Shown: positions 7,706-15,809 of the stretch, piece after piece
How the letters are laid out: every line of letters starts with the position of its first letter
Numbering within the stretch: position 1 is the stretch's first letter
Assembly (NCBI RefSeq): GCF_041432775.1
Contig: NZ_JAPWAG010000003.1
Coordinates: forward strand, 1-64,000
Direction of reading: 5' to 3'
DNA length: 64,000 bases
DNA from: Pauljensenia sp902373545
GTDB taxonomy: Bacteria; Actinomycetota; Actinomycetes; Actinomycetales; Actinomycetaceae
Made by a program: the position numbers and the translations under genes
The notes under the pieces: model-generated
Databases searched by the model: none
What the model saw: only the letters and a program-made list of their open reading frames with translations
What the model was told of the DNA's origin: nothing

Positions 7706-8725
7706 TTAGACCAACTCGATCTTCCACCCATCCATCTTCTGCGGGCGCGACAGCAGCATGCGGCCCATGTCGGCGATACTCGCGCGCCCCTCGACGACCT
7801 CGACGACGGCGCTGGTGATCGGCATGTCGACGCCCACGGAGGCGGCGACCTGGAGGATCGGTCCTGCCGAGGCGACGCCCTCGACGACGCCCGGGGACAG
7901 AGCCATGGCCTCGGCCAGGCTCATGCCGGAGCCGAGGCGGTGGCCCAGCGAGAAGTTGCGCGACAGGCGCGAGGAGCAGGTGGCCACGAGGTCACCGATG
8001 CCCGACAGACCGGCGAAGGTCGCGGGGTCTGCGCCCAGGGCCGTGCCCAGGCGCGTCATCTCGGCCAGGCCGCGTGTGATGAGGGTCGAGCGGGTGTTAA
8101 TGCCCAGGCCCATGCCCTCGGCGGCGCCGATGGCGACCGCTATGACGTTCTTGGTCGCGCCCGCCATCTCGGTGCCCACGACGTCGGTGGAGACGTAGGG
8201 GCGGAAATAGGAGTTGTGGCAGGCCCGGGCAATCTCCTTAGCCAGCTCGACGTCGGAGGAGGCCACGACCGTCGCGGTCGGCTGCTGCTCGGCGATCTCG
8301 CGCGAGAGGTTCGGCCCGGACAGGACGGCAATGCGTTCCTCGGGCACGCCCGAGGCGTCGGCGATGACCTCGTCCACCCGCTTCAGGCTCCCCAGCTCCA
8401 GTCCCTTGGCCAAGGACAGTAGGGCGACGTCAGGCACGAAAGCGTCACGAGCCGCCTCCAGCGTCGCGCGTACGGCCTTGACGGGGACGGCGACGACCAC
8501 CAGCTGCTCGCCAGACACCGCGCTGGCGATGTCGGTCGTGGCGCAAATGCGCTCGGACAGAGTGATGCCCGGCAGGTACGTCGGGTTTTCGTGGCCGTTG
8601 ATAAAGGAAATCGTGTCGGCGTTACGCCCCCACATCGTCACGTCCACGCCCGCGTCTGCAAGCACCTGCGCGAACGTCGTTCCCCAAGCACCCGTTCCCA
8701 GGACCGCTGCTGTTGTCATACTCAT
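7706..8725 (-). CDS. gpsA: Glycerol-3-phosphate dehydrogenase [NAD(P)+]
   Basis: 339 residues. It reduces dihydroxyacetone phosphate to sn-glycerol 3-phosphate for phospholipid synthesis. Evidence: N-terminal Rossmann motif GTGAWGTTFA (about 10-19), the family signature including SGPNLSREIA and the catalytic lysine segment AGATKNVIAVA, and a C-terminal helical domain with RNFSLGHRLGSG. GGGAGG lies 8 bases before the ATG and fixes the start. plsC, which uses its product, follows upstream on the same strand, but a plus-strand lipoprotein gene lies between them, so they are not one simple transcript. ddl follows downstream. Confidence 0.96.
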   Translation of the reverse strand: MSMTTAAVLGTGAWGTTFAQVLADAGVDVTMWGRNADTISFINGHENPTYLPGITLSERICATTDIASAVSGEQLVVVAVPVKAVRATLEAARDAFVPDVALLSLAKGLELGSLKRVDEVIADASGVPEERIAVLSGPNLSREIAEQQPTATVVASSDVELAKEIARACHNSYFRPYVSTDVVGTEMAGATKNVIAVAIGAAEGMGLGINTRSTLITRGLAEMTRLGTALGADPATFAGLSGIGDLVATCSSRLSRNFSLGHRLGSGMSLAEAMALSPGVVEGVASAGPILQVAASVGVDMPITSAVVEVVEGRASIADMGRMLLSRPQKMDGWKIELV

Positions 8726-8789
8726 CGAGACCTCCCTGTCAGCGACAGTCTACTAGGATGGGAAAACCGTCACACTTCAAGGAGGGGCT

Positions 8790-9452
8790 TTGTCTCACCG
8801 CCGCGCGATCCCCACAACAGTCCTGGCATCGGCCACTATCCTCGCGCTCGCCGCCTGCTCCCCCGCCACCCCGGCGGGAGCTCCGCCTACGAAGCCTGCC
8901 ACGGCCTCGTCCAGCCAGGGATCCTCCCCCACGGCGAACGCGAGCGCGCAGTCGGGCACGCAGAGCGCGGCAAGCGAGCCGGGTCTGGACGCGACCAGGC
9001 CCATCAACGCGGACAACTGGACGTCCTCGGTGTCGATGCTGCCGCCCGTGCGCACTCAGAACCCGGATCGGGCGCTGGTTCTCACCGACATTCGCGCGGC
9101 CTCCCACGAGGGCTTCACCCGCGTCGTATTGGAGTTCGACGGCGAGGGATCCCCGGGCATCCGCCTGGCGCAGTGGAGCGACCAGGCGATCGAACAGGGC
9201 CGAGGCCAGCCCATCGAGGTCGATGGCGCGGCCGTCCTGGAGCTAATCCTGGACGGCACGCCCATGACGGCTACCTCACCCGCAGGCACCTACCCGAGCG
9301 GGGCGCACGTGCGCGCGGGTGCCCTGGATATCGTTTCGGACGGGACTTTCGAGGACAACACGCACGTCGTCATCGGGGCACCCACCGAGCGCCAATTCCA
9401 GGTCGGCTTCCTGTCGAACCCGTCGCGCCTGGTCGTCGATATCAGGGACTAA
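8790..9452 (+). CDS. Lipoprotein with AMIN-like domain
   Basis: 220 residues from a TTG start; GGAGGGG sits 3-9 bases before it and no better start exists. A short basic N-terminus and hydrophobic stretch end in LALAAC, a good lipobox, so the mature protein should be anchored by lipid on the outer face of the membrane. Residues about 24-75 are a Ser/Thr/Ala-rich linker. Residues about 88-220 (DRALVLTDIRAASHEGFTRV to PSRLVVDIRD) match the AMIN-like domain common in actinobacterial lipoproteins, related to the peptidoglycan-binding AMIN domain. Function is unknown; a cell-envelope role is likely. It is a lone plus-strand gene between plsC and gpsA, and its 3' end overlaps plsC by 4 bases tail to tail. 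Confidence 0.8.
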   Translation: MSHRRAIPTTVLASATILALAACSPATPAGAPPTKPATASSSQGSSPTANASAQSGTQSAASEPGLDATRPINADNWTSSVSMLPPVRTQNPDRALVLTDIRAASHEGFTRVVLEFDGEGSPGIRLAQWSDQAIEQGRGQPIEVDGAAVLELILDGTPMTATSPAGTYPSGAHVRAGALDIVSDGTFEDNTHVVIGAPTERQFQVGFLSNPSRLVVDIRD

Positions 9453-10222
9453 CCTTTCTTCGCGGCCTTCTTCGCTTTCTTGGCCCTGTGCGCCTGCTCT
9501 TCCTCCCACCAGGGGCCAGCCTGCGTGGCGGGGTCCCACACGGTGTCGGGCACGGGCAGTCCGCGCAGCTGGCCGACCCCTTCGCGGACAGCAGCAAGGA
9601 TGCGCGCCGTCGCCGCGTTGACCGCGTCGTGGTCCTCGGATCCGGCGGGGCCGATCAGGTCCGACAGGTCAACGGGCTCGCCGAAGTGATAGGAGATGCG
9701 CCGACCCGGGCGCATATCCATGCCCTTAGCGTTGTAGGGGGCCATGATGTCCTGCGGACCCCACTGGGACAGGGGGATGACGGTGACGCCCGTGTCGAGG
9801 GCCAGGCGGGCGGCACCCGACTTGAACTCCATCGGCCACTGGTCCGGGTCGCGCGTGAGCGTTCCCTCAGGGTAGATGCCGACGACCTCACCTGCCGTCA
9901 AGGCCTCGCGCGTGGGGGCCAGGACAGCCGAGGGATTCGAATCACGGTTGACGGGAATCAGACCCATGCCCTTGATAATCCAGCCGAACACCGGGACGGA
10001 AAACATCGACTTCTTCGCCAGGAAGCGCACGGCGGTGTTGCGCTTCATGAAATACCAGCACAGACACAGGGGGTCGACGTTCGACAGGTGGTTGGAAACC
10101 AACAGGAAACCACCCTCCGTGGGGAGGTTCTCCTCGCCGGTGACGGAGAACTTCACCCAGGGGGTCATGATGGGCGTCAACACGCCCTTCGCGAAGGAAT
10201 AAAAGCCGGAGACTGCACTCAT
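9449..10222 (-). CDS. plsC: 1-acyl-sn-glycerol-3-phosphate acyltransferase
   Basis: 257 residues. Contains acyltransferase motif I NHLSNVD (H45-x4-D50), motif II-like GLIPVNRDSNP, and motif III YPEGTLTRD (E119-G120-T121). It acylates lysophosphatidic acid to phosphatidic acid at the inner membrane face. The C-terminus is Ala/Lys-rich (AKKAKKAAKKG), likely an electrostatic membrane contact, and the N-terminus has a short amphipathic stretch. The stop overlaps that of the convergent lipoprotein gene by 4 bases. gpsA, supplying the glycerol 3-phosphate backbone, lies beyond it. The substrate class (LPA) is inferred from family and context; other lysolipids are possible. Confidence 0.9.
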   Translation of the reverse strand: MSAVSGFYSFAKGVLTPIMTPWVKFSVTGEENLPTEGGFLLVSNHLSNVDPLCLCWYFMKRNTAVRFLAKKSMFSVPVFGWIIKGMGLIPVNRDSNPSAVLAPTREALTAGEVVGIYPEGTLTRDPDQWPMEFKSGAARLALDTGVTVIPLSQWGPQDIMAPYNAKGMDMRPGRRISYHFGEPVDLSDLIGPAGSEDHDAVNAATARILAAVREGVGQLRGLPVPDTVWDPATQAGPWWEEEQAHRAKKAKKAAKKG

Positions 10223-10343
10223 GGTGTCATTCTAGGGGGACCACGACCCCGCAACGCAAAACCCGAGGGCCACGTTACGCAGCAACCGAGCGCAGGTCAC
10301 ACGTGCGGTCGGCGCGTCGGCCCCCGCCAAGGCACGCGGGCGC

Positions 10344-11312
10344 TCAGACGAGAACAGAAACAACTCCCGGCGCGACGTCCACCGTGAAAGGAATCGAGGC
10401 GATCCGGTCCCCGTCCGCCATCGCGACCATCCCCGCAGGCGCCGCGAAGGACACGACGCGCGCAGTCTCCACCTCGATGGCCGGGTGCCGCTTCGCGCGG
10501 CCGGCCACAACCTGGGCCAACACCGGCAGGGCGCGCGCCACCGGCATGGGCCCCACGTGGCACACCTCCAAGATGCCGTCGCTCATATCCGAGGACTCCA
10601 CCAGCGTGATCCCCCCGCCAAAACGCCCCGAGTTCGACACGGACGCAACCCAGCCGCTCATGTCACGCTCGCGACCGTCAACGGTCGCGATAATCTCGGT
10701 GGGTTCGTGCGAGGCCAGGGCCGCGAAAGCCCCATAGCCATACGCCAGCGGACCCGACGTCAGCGAGGACTCGTTCGCCAAGATATTCGCCCGCGCATCC
10801 AACCCCACCGACACAACGCCGAGCGCCAAGCGCACCCCGTCGCGTGAGCGCACCCACATGCCATCCAAAGGACGCACCCGGGAAGCGAGCGCATCCGTTG
10901 CCCTGCGCGCCCGGCCAGCCACGGCCTCGTCCCCCGCGGTGCCGGAGACGAAACCCAACGACGCCACATCACGGGCACGAGCCAGCGGATCCGTGCCGAT
11001 ACCGAGCGCGCGGCACAGGTCGTTGCCGCGCCCGCCAGGAAACGGGACGAACAGTGCGCCGGAGTCGTGGCACCCGCGCGCAACCGCGCCGAGGTACCCG
11101 TCCCCGCCCAGGGCGGCCACGATCGAATCGGAGGCGACCTGAGCGGCCAGGGCAGCCGGGTCGTCGCCGGGCGTCGTCAGGCGAACCGCGACCTCCCAGC
11201 CGCCGCCGCGCAGAATCCGCACGATGCGCGGACCCAGGCGCACGGAGCGCCCACCCGCCGACATCGACGAGACCAGCAACAGAATGCTCCGTCGCACTCC
11301 CCGCTCGCCCAT
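10344..11312 (-). CDS. Diacylglycerol/lipid kinase family protein
   Basis: 322 residues from the ATG at 11312 (MGERGVRRSILLL). The DAGK catalytic loop appears as ALGGDGYLGAV (GGDG at 69-72; most relatives have GGDGT, here GGDGY) and PFPGGRGNDLCRAL (90-103). A second domain contains SVGLDARAN and SNSGRFGGGI, as in YegS/DgkB-type lipid kinases. It probably phosphorylates diacylglycerol or a related lipid; substrate not proven. The ATG lies 4 bases after the murA stop with no clear ribosome-binding site, so translation is probably coupled to murA. A longer frame starting inside murA (11345) is possible but less likely. Confidence 0.85.
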   Translation of the reverse strand: MGERGVRRSILLLVSSMSAGGRSVRLGPRIVRILRGGGWEVAVRLTTPGDDPAALAAQVASDSIVAALGGDGYLGAVARGCHDSGALFVPFPGGRGNDLCRALGIGTDPLARARDVASLGFVSGTAGDEAVAGRARRATDALASRVRPLDGMWVRSRDGVRLALGVVSVGLDARANILANESSLTSGPLAYGYGAFAALASHEPTEIIATVDGRERDMSGWVASVSNSGRFGGGITLVESSDMSDGILEVCHVGPMPVARALPVLAQVVAGRAKRHPAIEVETARVVSFAAPAGMVAMADGDRIASIPFTVDVAPGVVSVLV

Positions 11313-11316
11313 CGCG

Positions 11317-12642
11317 TCAGCTATCCAGGTAACGCACGCGCGCATCCAGCTTGTGGAGCTTGCGCGTGAAGTGCTCGTAGCCGCGCGAAATCACGTCAAT
11401 GCCCGACACGGTGGACGTGCCCGACGCGGCCAGCGCCGCGATCAAGTGCGAGAAACCACCGCGCAGGTCCGGGACCTCAATATCCGCGCTGTGCAGCGGG
11501 GTCGGGCCCGAGATGACCGCCGAGTGGTAGTAGTTCTTCTGCCCGAAACGGCAGGGCGTGCCGCCCAGGCACTCGCGGTAGACCTGAATGTTCGCGCCCA
11601 TCTTGCGCAGCGCCTCGGTGAACCCAAAGCGATTCTCGTACACGGTCTCGTGGACGATGGACAGGCCCTCGGCCTGCGTGAGGGCCACGACGAGGGGCTG
11701 CTGCCAGTCGGTCATGAATCCGGGGTGGACGGCCGTCTCCAGCGCGATCGAGTGCAGCGGCTCGCCCGTGTGGTAGAAACGGATGCCGTCAGCATCGATA
11801 TCGAAGCCGCCGCCGACCTTGCGGAAAGTATTGAGGAACGTGGTCATGTCGGGCTGGTGAGCGCCGCGCACGTAGATGTCGCCTCGGGTGGCCAGGGCGG
11901 CCGCGGCCCACGAAGCGGCCTCGATGCGGTCGGGCAGCGCCGTGTGGCGGTAGCCCGTCAGCTTGGCGACGCCCTCGATGCGGATCGTGCGGTCTGTGTC
12001 CACGGAGATGATCGCGCCCATCTTCTGCAAGACGTTGATCAGGTCGAGGATCTCGGGCTCGATGGCCGCGCCCTTCAGGGTCGTGATGCCCTCGTTGCGC
12101 ACGGCCGTGAGCAGCGTCTGTTCAGTGGCACCCACGGACGGGAAGGGCAGCTCAATGATCGCGCCGTGCAGGCCCGTGGAGGGACGCTTAATGTGCACGC
12201 CGTCGGGCTGCTTGTCAATGATCGCGCCGAACTTGCGAAGCGTCTCCAGGTGGAAGTCGATGGGACGCCCACCGATCGCGCAGCCGCCCAGCTCGGGGAT
12301 GAAGGCCTCGCCGAGCTGGTGCAGGAGCGGGCCGCAGAACAGGATCGGGATGCGCGAGGCGCCCGCGAGCGTGTCGATGTCCGAGCGCGAGGCGATCTTG
12401 ACGTTGGAGGGATCCATGCGCAGCGTGCCGCGGTCCTGATCAAAGTCGATCTCGACGCCGTGCAGGCTCAGCAGGTCCGAGACGACGTCGGTGTCGCGGA
12501 TCAGCGGCACGTTGTACAGCTCGGAGGGTGTGTCGGCCAGCAGCGACGCGACCATGGCCTTGGGAACGAAGTTCTTGGCACCGCGAACGGTGATCTCGCC
12601 GCGCAGCGGATGGCCGCCTTCAACTTGCAGGATGGATGGCAT
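11317..12642 (-). CDS. murA: UDP-N-acetylglucosamine 1-carboxyvinyltransferase
   Basis: 441 residues. First committed step of peptidoglycan synthesis: transfers enolpyruvate from PEP to UDP-GlcNAc. Visible are GAKNFVPKAMVASLL (PEP-site lysine region, 21-35) and LGGCAIGGRPIDFHL, which holds the catalytic cysteine (C121) equivalent to C115 of E. coli and the target of fosfomycin. Later blocks are DRIEAASWAAAALA and PGFMTDWQQPLVVALTQ. Cysteine rather than aspartate at this site predicts fosfomycin sensitivity of the enzyme. The lipid kinase gene follows 4 bases downstream on the same strand. Upstream is the leuCD terminator, so murA starts a unit. Confidence 0.95.
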   Translation of the reverse strand: MPSILQVEGGHPLRGEITVRGAKNFVPKAMVASLLADTPSELYNVPLIRDTDVVSDLLSLHGVEIDFDQDRGTLRMDPSNVKIASRSDIDTLAGASRIPILFCGPLLHQLGEAFIPELGGCAIGGRPIDFHLETLRKFGAIIDKQPDGVHIKRPSTGLHGAIIELPFPSVGATEQTLLTAVRNEGITTLKGAAIEPEILDLINVLQKMGAIISVDTDRTIRIEGVAKLTGYRHTALPDRIEAASWAAAALATRGDIYVRGAHQPDMTTFLNTFRKVGGGFDIDADGIRFYHTGEPLHSIALETAVHPGFMTDWQQPLVVALTQAEGLSIVHETVYENRFGFTEALRKMGANIQVYRECLGGTPCRFGQKNYYHSAVISGPTPLHSADIEVPDLRGGFSHLIAALAASGTSTVSGIDVISRGYEHFTRKLHKLDARVRYLDS

Positions 12643-12666
12643 GGAGTGCTCCTCACTATGACGTAA

Positions 12667-12697
12667 CTGGCCCCTACTCTAGCTAGGTAGGGGCCAG
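12667..12697. terminator. Terminator between leuD and murA
   Basis: Perfect 11-bp arms CTGGCCCCTAC and GTAGGGGCCAG around a 9-nt loop, 14 bases past the leuD stop. No T run on either side, as for many hairpins in this window. Confidence 0.65.
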
Positions 12698-12710
12698 TGT
12701 GCGAAGTCGT

Positions 12711-13343
12711 TCAGTCGCGAGCGGACAAAACCTCTTGCTTTGGTAAGAATTTCGCCGGCAGCGTGCGCGGCTTGAACGAGGGGCGCGCGGCCTCGTAGGC
12801 CTCGATCTCGTCCTCGTGGCGCAGGGTCAGGGCAATGTCATCCAGGCCCTCCATGAGGGTCCAGCGCACGTAGTCGTCGATCTGGAACGTGCCCGAAATC
12901 GCGCCCGCGCGCCACGTCTTGTCCTCCAGGGAGACGGTCACCTGCGTGCCGGGCTCGGCCTCGAGGAGCTTCCACAGGGACTCGCAGTCCTCCTGGGAGA
13001 TGATGCCGGTCACCAGGCCCTGCTTGCCCGAGTTGCCTCGGAAAATGTCGGCGAACTTGGGGGCCAGCACGACGCGGAAGCCGTAGTCCTTGAGCGCCCA
13101 CACGGCGTGCTCGCGCGAGGAACCGGTGCCGAAGTCAGGGCCGGCGACGAGGACGGAGCCGTTCTTGTAGGCGTCCTGGTTCAGGACGAACTCGGGGTCG
13201 TTCCTCCACGCGGCGAAGAGGGCGTCCTCAAAGCCCGTGCGGGTCACGCGCTTGAGGTAGACCGCGGGGATGATCTGGTCGGTGTCGACGTTGGAGCGGC
13301 GCAGCGGGACGCCGACGCCGGTGTGGGTGATGAACTTTTCCAT
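12711..13343 (-). CDS. leuD: 3-isopropylmalate dehydratase small subunit
   Basis: 210 residues. Swivel-domain subunit of isopropylmalate isomerase (leucine synthesis), acting with LeuC. Marks: the start MEKFITHTGVGVPLRRSNVDTDQIIPAVYLK, GPDFGTGSSREHAVWAL in the middle (the substrate-recognition serine loop), and FRGNSGKQGL. Follows leuC on the same strand with 74 bases between, so the two are co-transcribed as in most actinobacteria. The gap carries one copy of the dispersed motif (13370-13385). Confidence 0.96.
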   Translation of the reverse strand: MEKFITHTGVGVPLRRSNVDTDQIIPAVYLKRVTRTGFEDALFAAWRNDPEFVLNQDAYKNGSVLVAGPDFGTGSSREHAVWALKDYGFRVVLAPKFADIFRGNSGKQGLVTGIISQEDCESLWKLLEAEPGTQVTVSLEDKTWRAGAISGTFQIDDYVRWTLMEGLDDIALTLRHEDEIEAYEAARPSFKPRTLPAKFLPKQEVLSARD

Positions 13344-13417
13344 GGTGCGTCAGTCTTTTCTCTCTGGGGGACGAGGCCGTGGCCCTCCCCCGCTGTCGGG
13401 TGGCGGGAGGGCGGGCC

Positions 13418-14818
13418 TCAGAGGTCGGCCGGGGAGGACAGGGTGCCTCGCACGGCGGTGGCGGCCGCGACAAGCGGTGAGACCAGGTGCGTGCGGCTGC
13501 CCTTGCCCTGGCGGCCTTCGAAGTTGCGGTTGGAGGTGGAGGCCGAGCGGTCTCCCGCGTTCATCGTGTCGGGGTTCATGCCCAGGCACATGGAGCAGCC
13601 GGCGTTGCGCCATTCGGCGCCGAAGTCGGTGAAGATTGTGTCGAGGCCCTCGGCCTCGGCCTGGAGGCGCACGCGGGCGGAGCCGGGTACGACCATGACG
13701 CGCACACCATCGGCCTTGTGGCGTCCCTTGACGACACTGGCGGCGGCGCGCAGGTCTTCGATGCGCCCGTTCGTGCAGCTGCCGATGAACACGGTGTTCA
13801 CGGCGATCTCACGCATCGGGGTGCCGGGCGTGAGGTCCATGTATTCCAGGGCGCGCTCGGCGGCCGCGCGAGCGGTCTCGTCGGTGAAGTCTTCCGGGGC
13901 GGGCACGGCGGCCGACAGCGGCACGCCCTGACCGGGGTTGGTACCCCAGGTGACGAAGGGCTCGATGTCGGCGGCCTCGAGGATGACCTCGGCGTCGAAG
14001 ACGGCGTCCTCGTCGGAGGCCAGGGAGGACCAGTACTCGACGGCGCGGTCCCAGCCCTCGCCCTCGGGGGCGTGGGGGCGGCCCTTAATGTAGTCGAAGG
14101 TCGTCTGGTCGGGGGCGATCATGCCGGCGCGGGCGCCCGCCTCGATCGACATGTTGCAGATCGTCATGCGGCCTTCCATGGACAGCTCGCGGATCGCCTG
14201 GCCGCGGTACTCCAGGACGTAGCCCTGGCCGCCGCCGGTGCCGATCTTGGCGATGACCGCGAGGATGATGTCCTTAGCGGTCGAGCCGGCGGGGAGTGAG
14301 CCGTTGACGGTGATGGCCATGGTCTTGAAGGGGGCCATGGGCAGGGTCTGGGTGGCGAGCACGTGCTCGACCTGGCTCGTGCCGATACCGAAGGCCAGCG
14401 CGCCGAAAGCTCCGTGCGTGGAGGTGTGGGAGTCACCGCACACAATCGTCATGCCGGGCTGGGTCACACCCAGCTGGGGGCCAACAACGTGGACGATACC
14501 CTGGTCGGCGTCACCCAGGGAGTGCAGGCGCACGCCAAACTCCTGCGCGTTCTTGCGCAGGGTGTCGATCTGGGTGCGGCTGGTGATGTCCGCGATGGGC
14601 TGGTCGATGTTGACCGTGGGCGTGTTGTGGTCCTCGGTCGCAATCGTCAGATCGGGGCGACGAACCTGTCGACCCGCCAGGCGCAGGCCCTCAAAGGCCT
14701 GGGGGCTAGTGACCTCATGCACGAGGTGGAGGTCGATGTACAGCAGGTCGGGGGCACCGTTCTCACCCTTGGAGACGATGTGGTCGCGCCACACCTTTTC
14801 CGCCATCGTTCCGCTCAT
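13418..14818 (-). CDS. leuC: 3-isopropylmalate dehydratase large subunit
   Basis: 466 residues from MSGTMAEKVWRDH; GAGGAGG sits 5 bases before this ATG, so the longer upstream frame is rejected. Aconitase-fold enzyme with a [4Fe-4S] cluster on C348 (FIGSCTNGR), C408 and C411 (GCSMCLGMN). Together with LeuD it isomerises 2-isopropylmalate to 3-isopropylmalate. It is divergent from an IclR regulator that resembles LtbR, the repressor of leuCD in Corynebacterium glutamicum. The 174-base gap between them holds a promoter, a leader hairpin and a palindrome. Confidence 0.96.
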   Translation of the reverse strand: MSGTMAEKVWRDHIVSKGENGAPDLLYIDLHLVHEVTSPQAFEGLRLAGRQVRRPDLTIATEDHNTPTVNIDQPIADITSRTQIDTLRKNAQEFGVRLHSLGDADQGIVHVVGPQLGVTQPGMTIVCGDSHTSTHGAFGALAFGIGTSQVEHVLATQTLPMAPFKTMAITVNGSLPAGSTAKDIILAVIAKIGTGGGQGYVLEYRGQAIRELSMEGRMTICNMSIEAGARAGMIAPDQTTFDYIKGRPHAPEGEGWDRAVEYWSSLASDEDAVFDAEVILEAADIEPFVTWGTNPGQGVPLSAAVPAPEDFTDETARAAAERALEYMDLTPGTPMREIAVNTVFIGSCTNGRIEDLRAAASVVKGRHKADGVRVMVVPGSARVRLQAEAEGLDTIFTDFGAEWRNAGCSMCLGMNPDTMNAGDRSASTSNRNFEGRQGKGSRTHLVSPLVAAATAVRGTLSSPADL

Positions 14819-14831
14819 TATTCCTCCTCTG

Positions 14832-14850
14832 GTCTCCACTCTTTGGAGAC
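14832..14850 (-). promoter_or_regulatory. Inverted repeat in the leuC leader
   Basis: Perfect 7-bp arms GTCTCCA and TGGAGAC with a 5-nt loop, starting 13 bases before the leuC ATG and directly abutting the GAGGAGG ribosome-binding site. It could be an RNA hairpin affecting translation or a protein operator. Seen in sequence only; function is inference. Confidence 0.4.
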
Positions 14851-14872
14851 ACGGTGTCAGTCGTGCTACGCA

Positions 14873-14902
14873 CCTAATGGAAGCGCCTTGACCGCGTGTC
14901 AA
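14873..14902 (-). promoter_or_regulatory. Probable leuC promoter
   Basis: Minus strand -35 TTGACA (14897-14902) is a consensus hexamer. A plausible but poor -10 (CATTAGG, 14873-14879) lies 17-18 bases further. Placement fits a short leader for leuC. Confidence 0.4.
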
Positions 14903-14962
14903 CCTCCCCGATCTCACGTCTCGGACGCCGCTTTGACCTGTTTCACTATCCGGCAGTTTGCC

Positions 14963-14979
14963 ATCTCAATAACTGAGAT
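14963..14979. promoter_or_regulatory. Palindrome between leuC and the IclR gene
   Basis: ATCTCAATAACTGAGAT: 6-bp arms ATCTCA/TGAGAT with a 5-base spacer, 14 bases before the IclR ATG. A natural place for autorepression and for control of leuCD by the divergent regulator. Confidence 0.45.
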
Positions 14980-14992
14980 ATTAAATAGTTGT

Positions 14993-15730
14993 ATGGAAGA
15001 GCAAACATCCAGTGGCGTTGGCGTCCTCGACAAGGCAGCGCTGGTCCTCAGCGCTCTCGAAGCGGGGCCCGCGACGCTTGCACAACTCGTGACCAGCACT
15101 GGGCTCGCGCGCCCGACCGCTCACCGTCTGGCCGTGGCCCTCGAATATCACCGCATGGTTGCCCGCGACATGCAGGGACGTTTCATTCTCGGCCCCCGCC
15201 TCCAGGAGCTCTCCTCCGCCGCCGGCGAAGACCGCCTCCTCCAGGCCTCGATGCCCGTCCTTCAGGCCCTGCGCGACCACACAAAGGAATCCTCCCAGCT
15301 CTTCCGTCGCCAGGGCGACTACCGCGTGTGCGTCGCGGCATCCGAACGTGAAATGGGCCTGCGCGACTCCATCCCCGTAGGCGCCACCCTGTCCATGAGC
15401 GCCGGGTCAGCCGCCCAGGTTCTGCTGGCCTGGGAGGAACCCGACCGCCTCCACCGCGGCCTGTACGGCGCCTCCTTCAACGCGACCATGCTCGCCGAGG
15501 TGCGCCGGCGCGGCTGGGCGCAGTCCGTGGGCGAGCGCGAGCCCGGCGTCGCCTCCGTGTCGGCCCCTGTGCGCGGCCCCTCGGGCCGCGTCCTGGCTGC
15601 CCTGTCCATCTCTGGCCCCATCGAGCGCATGGGCCGCCAGCCCGGACGCCAGCACGGCCCCTCCGTCATGGCCGCCGCCAACCGGCTCTCCGAGTTCCTC
15701 GCCACCGTCGAGGACGCTGCGGAACTCTAA
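14993..15730 (+). CDS. ltbR: IclR-family regulator, LtbR-like
   Basis: 245 residues. An N-terminal winged HTH (ATLAQLVTSTGLARPTAHRLAVAL, about 26-49) precedes an IclR effector domain with SIPVGATLSMSAGSAAQVLLAW, and REPGVASVSAPVRGPSGRVLAALSISGP near the C-terminus. Orientation divergent to leuCD matches ltbR of Corynebacterium glutamicum, which represses leuB and leuCD and influences trp genes. The start has no strong ribosome-binding site and may be leaderless. The effector is unknown from sequence. It converges on the pullulanase gene across a perfect 38-bp palindrome. Confidence 0.85.
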   Translation: MEEQTSSGVGVLDKAALVLSALEAGPATLAQLVTSTGLARPTAHRLAVALEYHRMVARDMQGRFILGPRLQELSSAAGEDRLLQASMPVLQALRDHTKESSQLFRRQGDYRVCVAASEREMGLRDSIPVGATLSMSAGSAAQVLLAWEEPDRLHRGLYGASFNATMLAEVRRRGWAQSVGEREPGVASVSAPVRGPSGRVLAALSISGPIERMGRQPGRQHGPSVMAAANRLSEFLATVEDAAEL

Positions 15731-15752
15731 GCCTCGATACACGCACGCAAAC

Positions 15753-15790
15753 GGGCGGGCCGGGACGATAGCTATCGTCCCGGCCCGCCC
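15753..15790. terminator. Bidirectional terminator, perfect palindrome
   Basis: An 18-bp perfect stem, GGGCGGGCCGGGACGATA on the left, meets its reverse complement across only two central bases. Placed between the convergent IclR and pullulanase stops. No T run on either strand. Confidence 0.75.
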
Positions 15791-15809
15791 GCGTATCGCC
15801 GCCACCTCG

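Noticed and set aside
14819..14992. Leucine attenuator with leader peptide ahead of leuC
   Set aside because: No short ORF with leucine codons and no alternative terminator was found on the minus strand.
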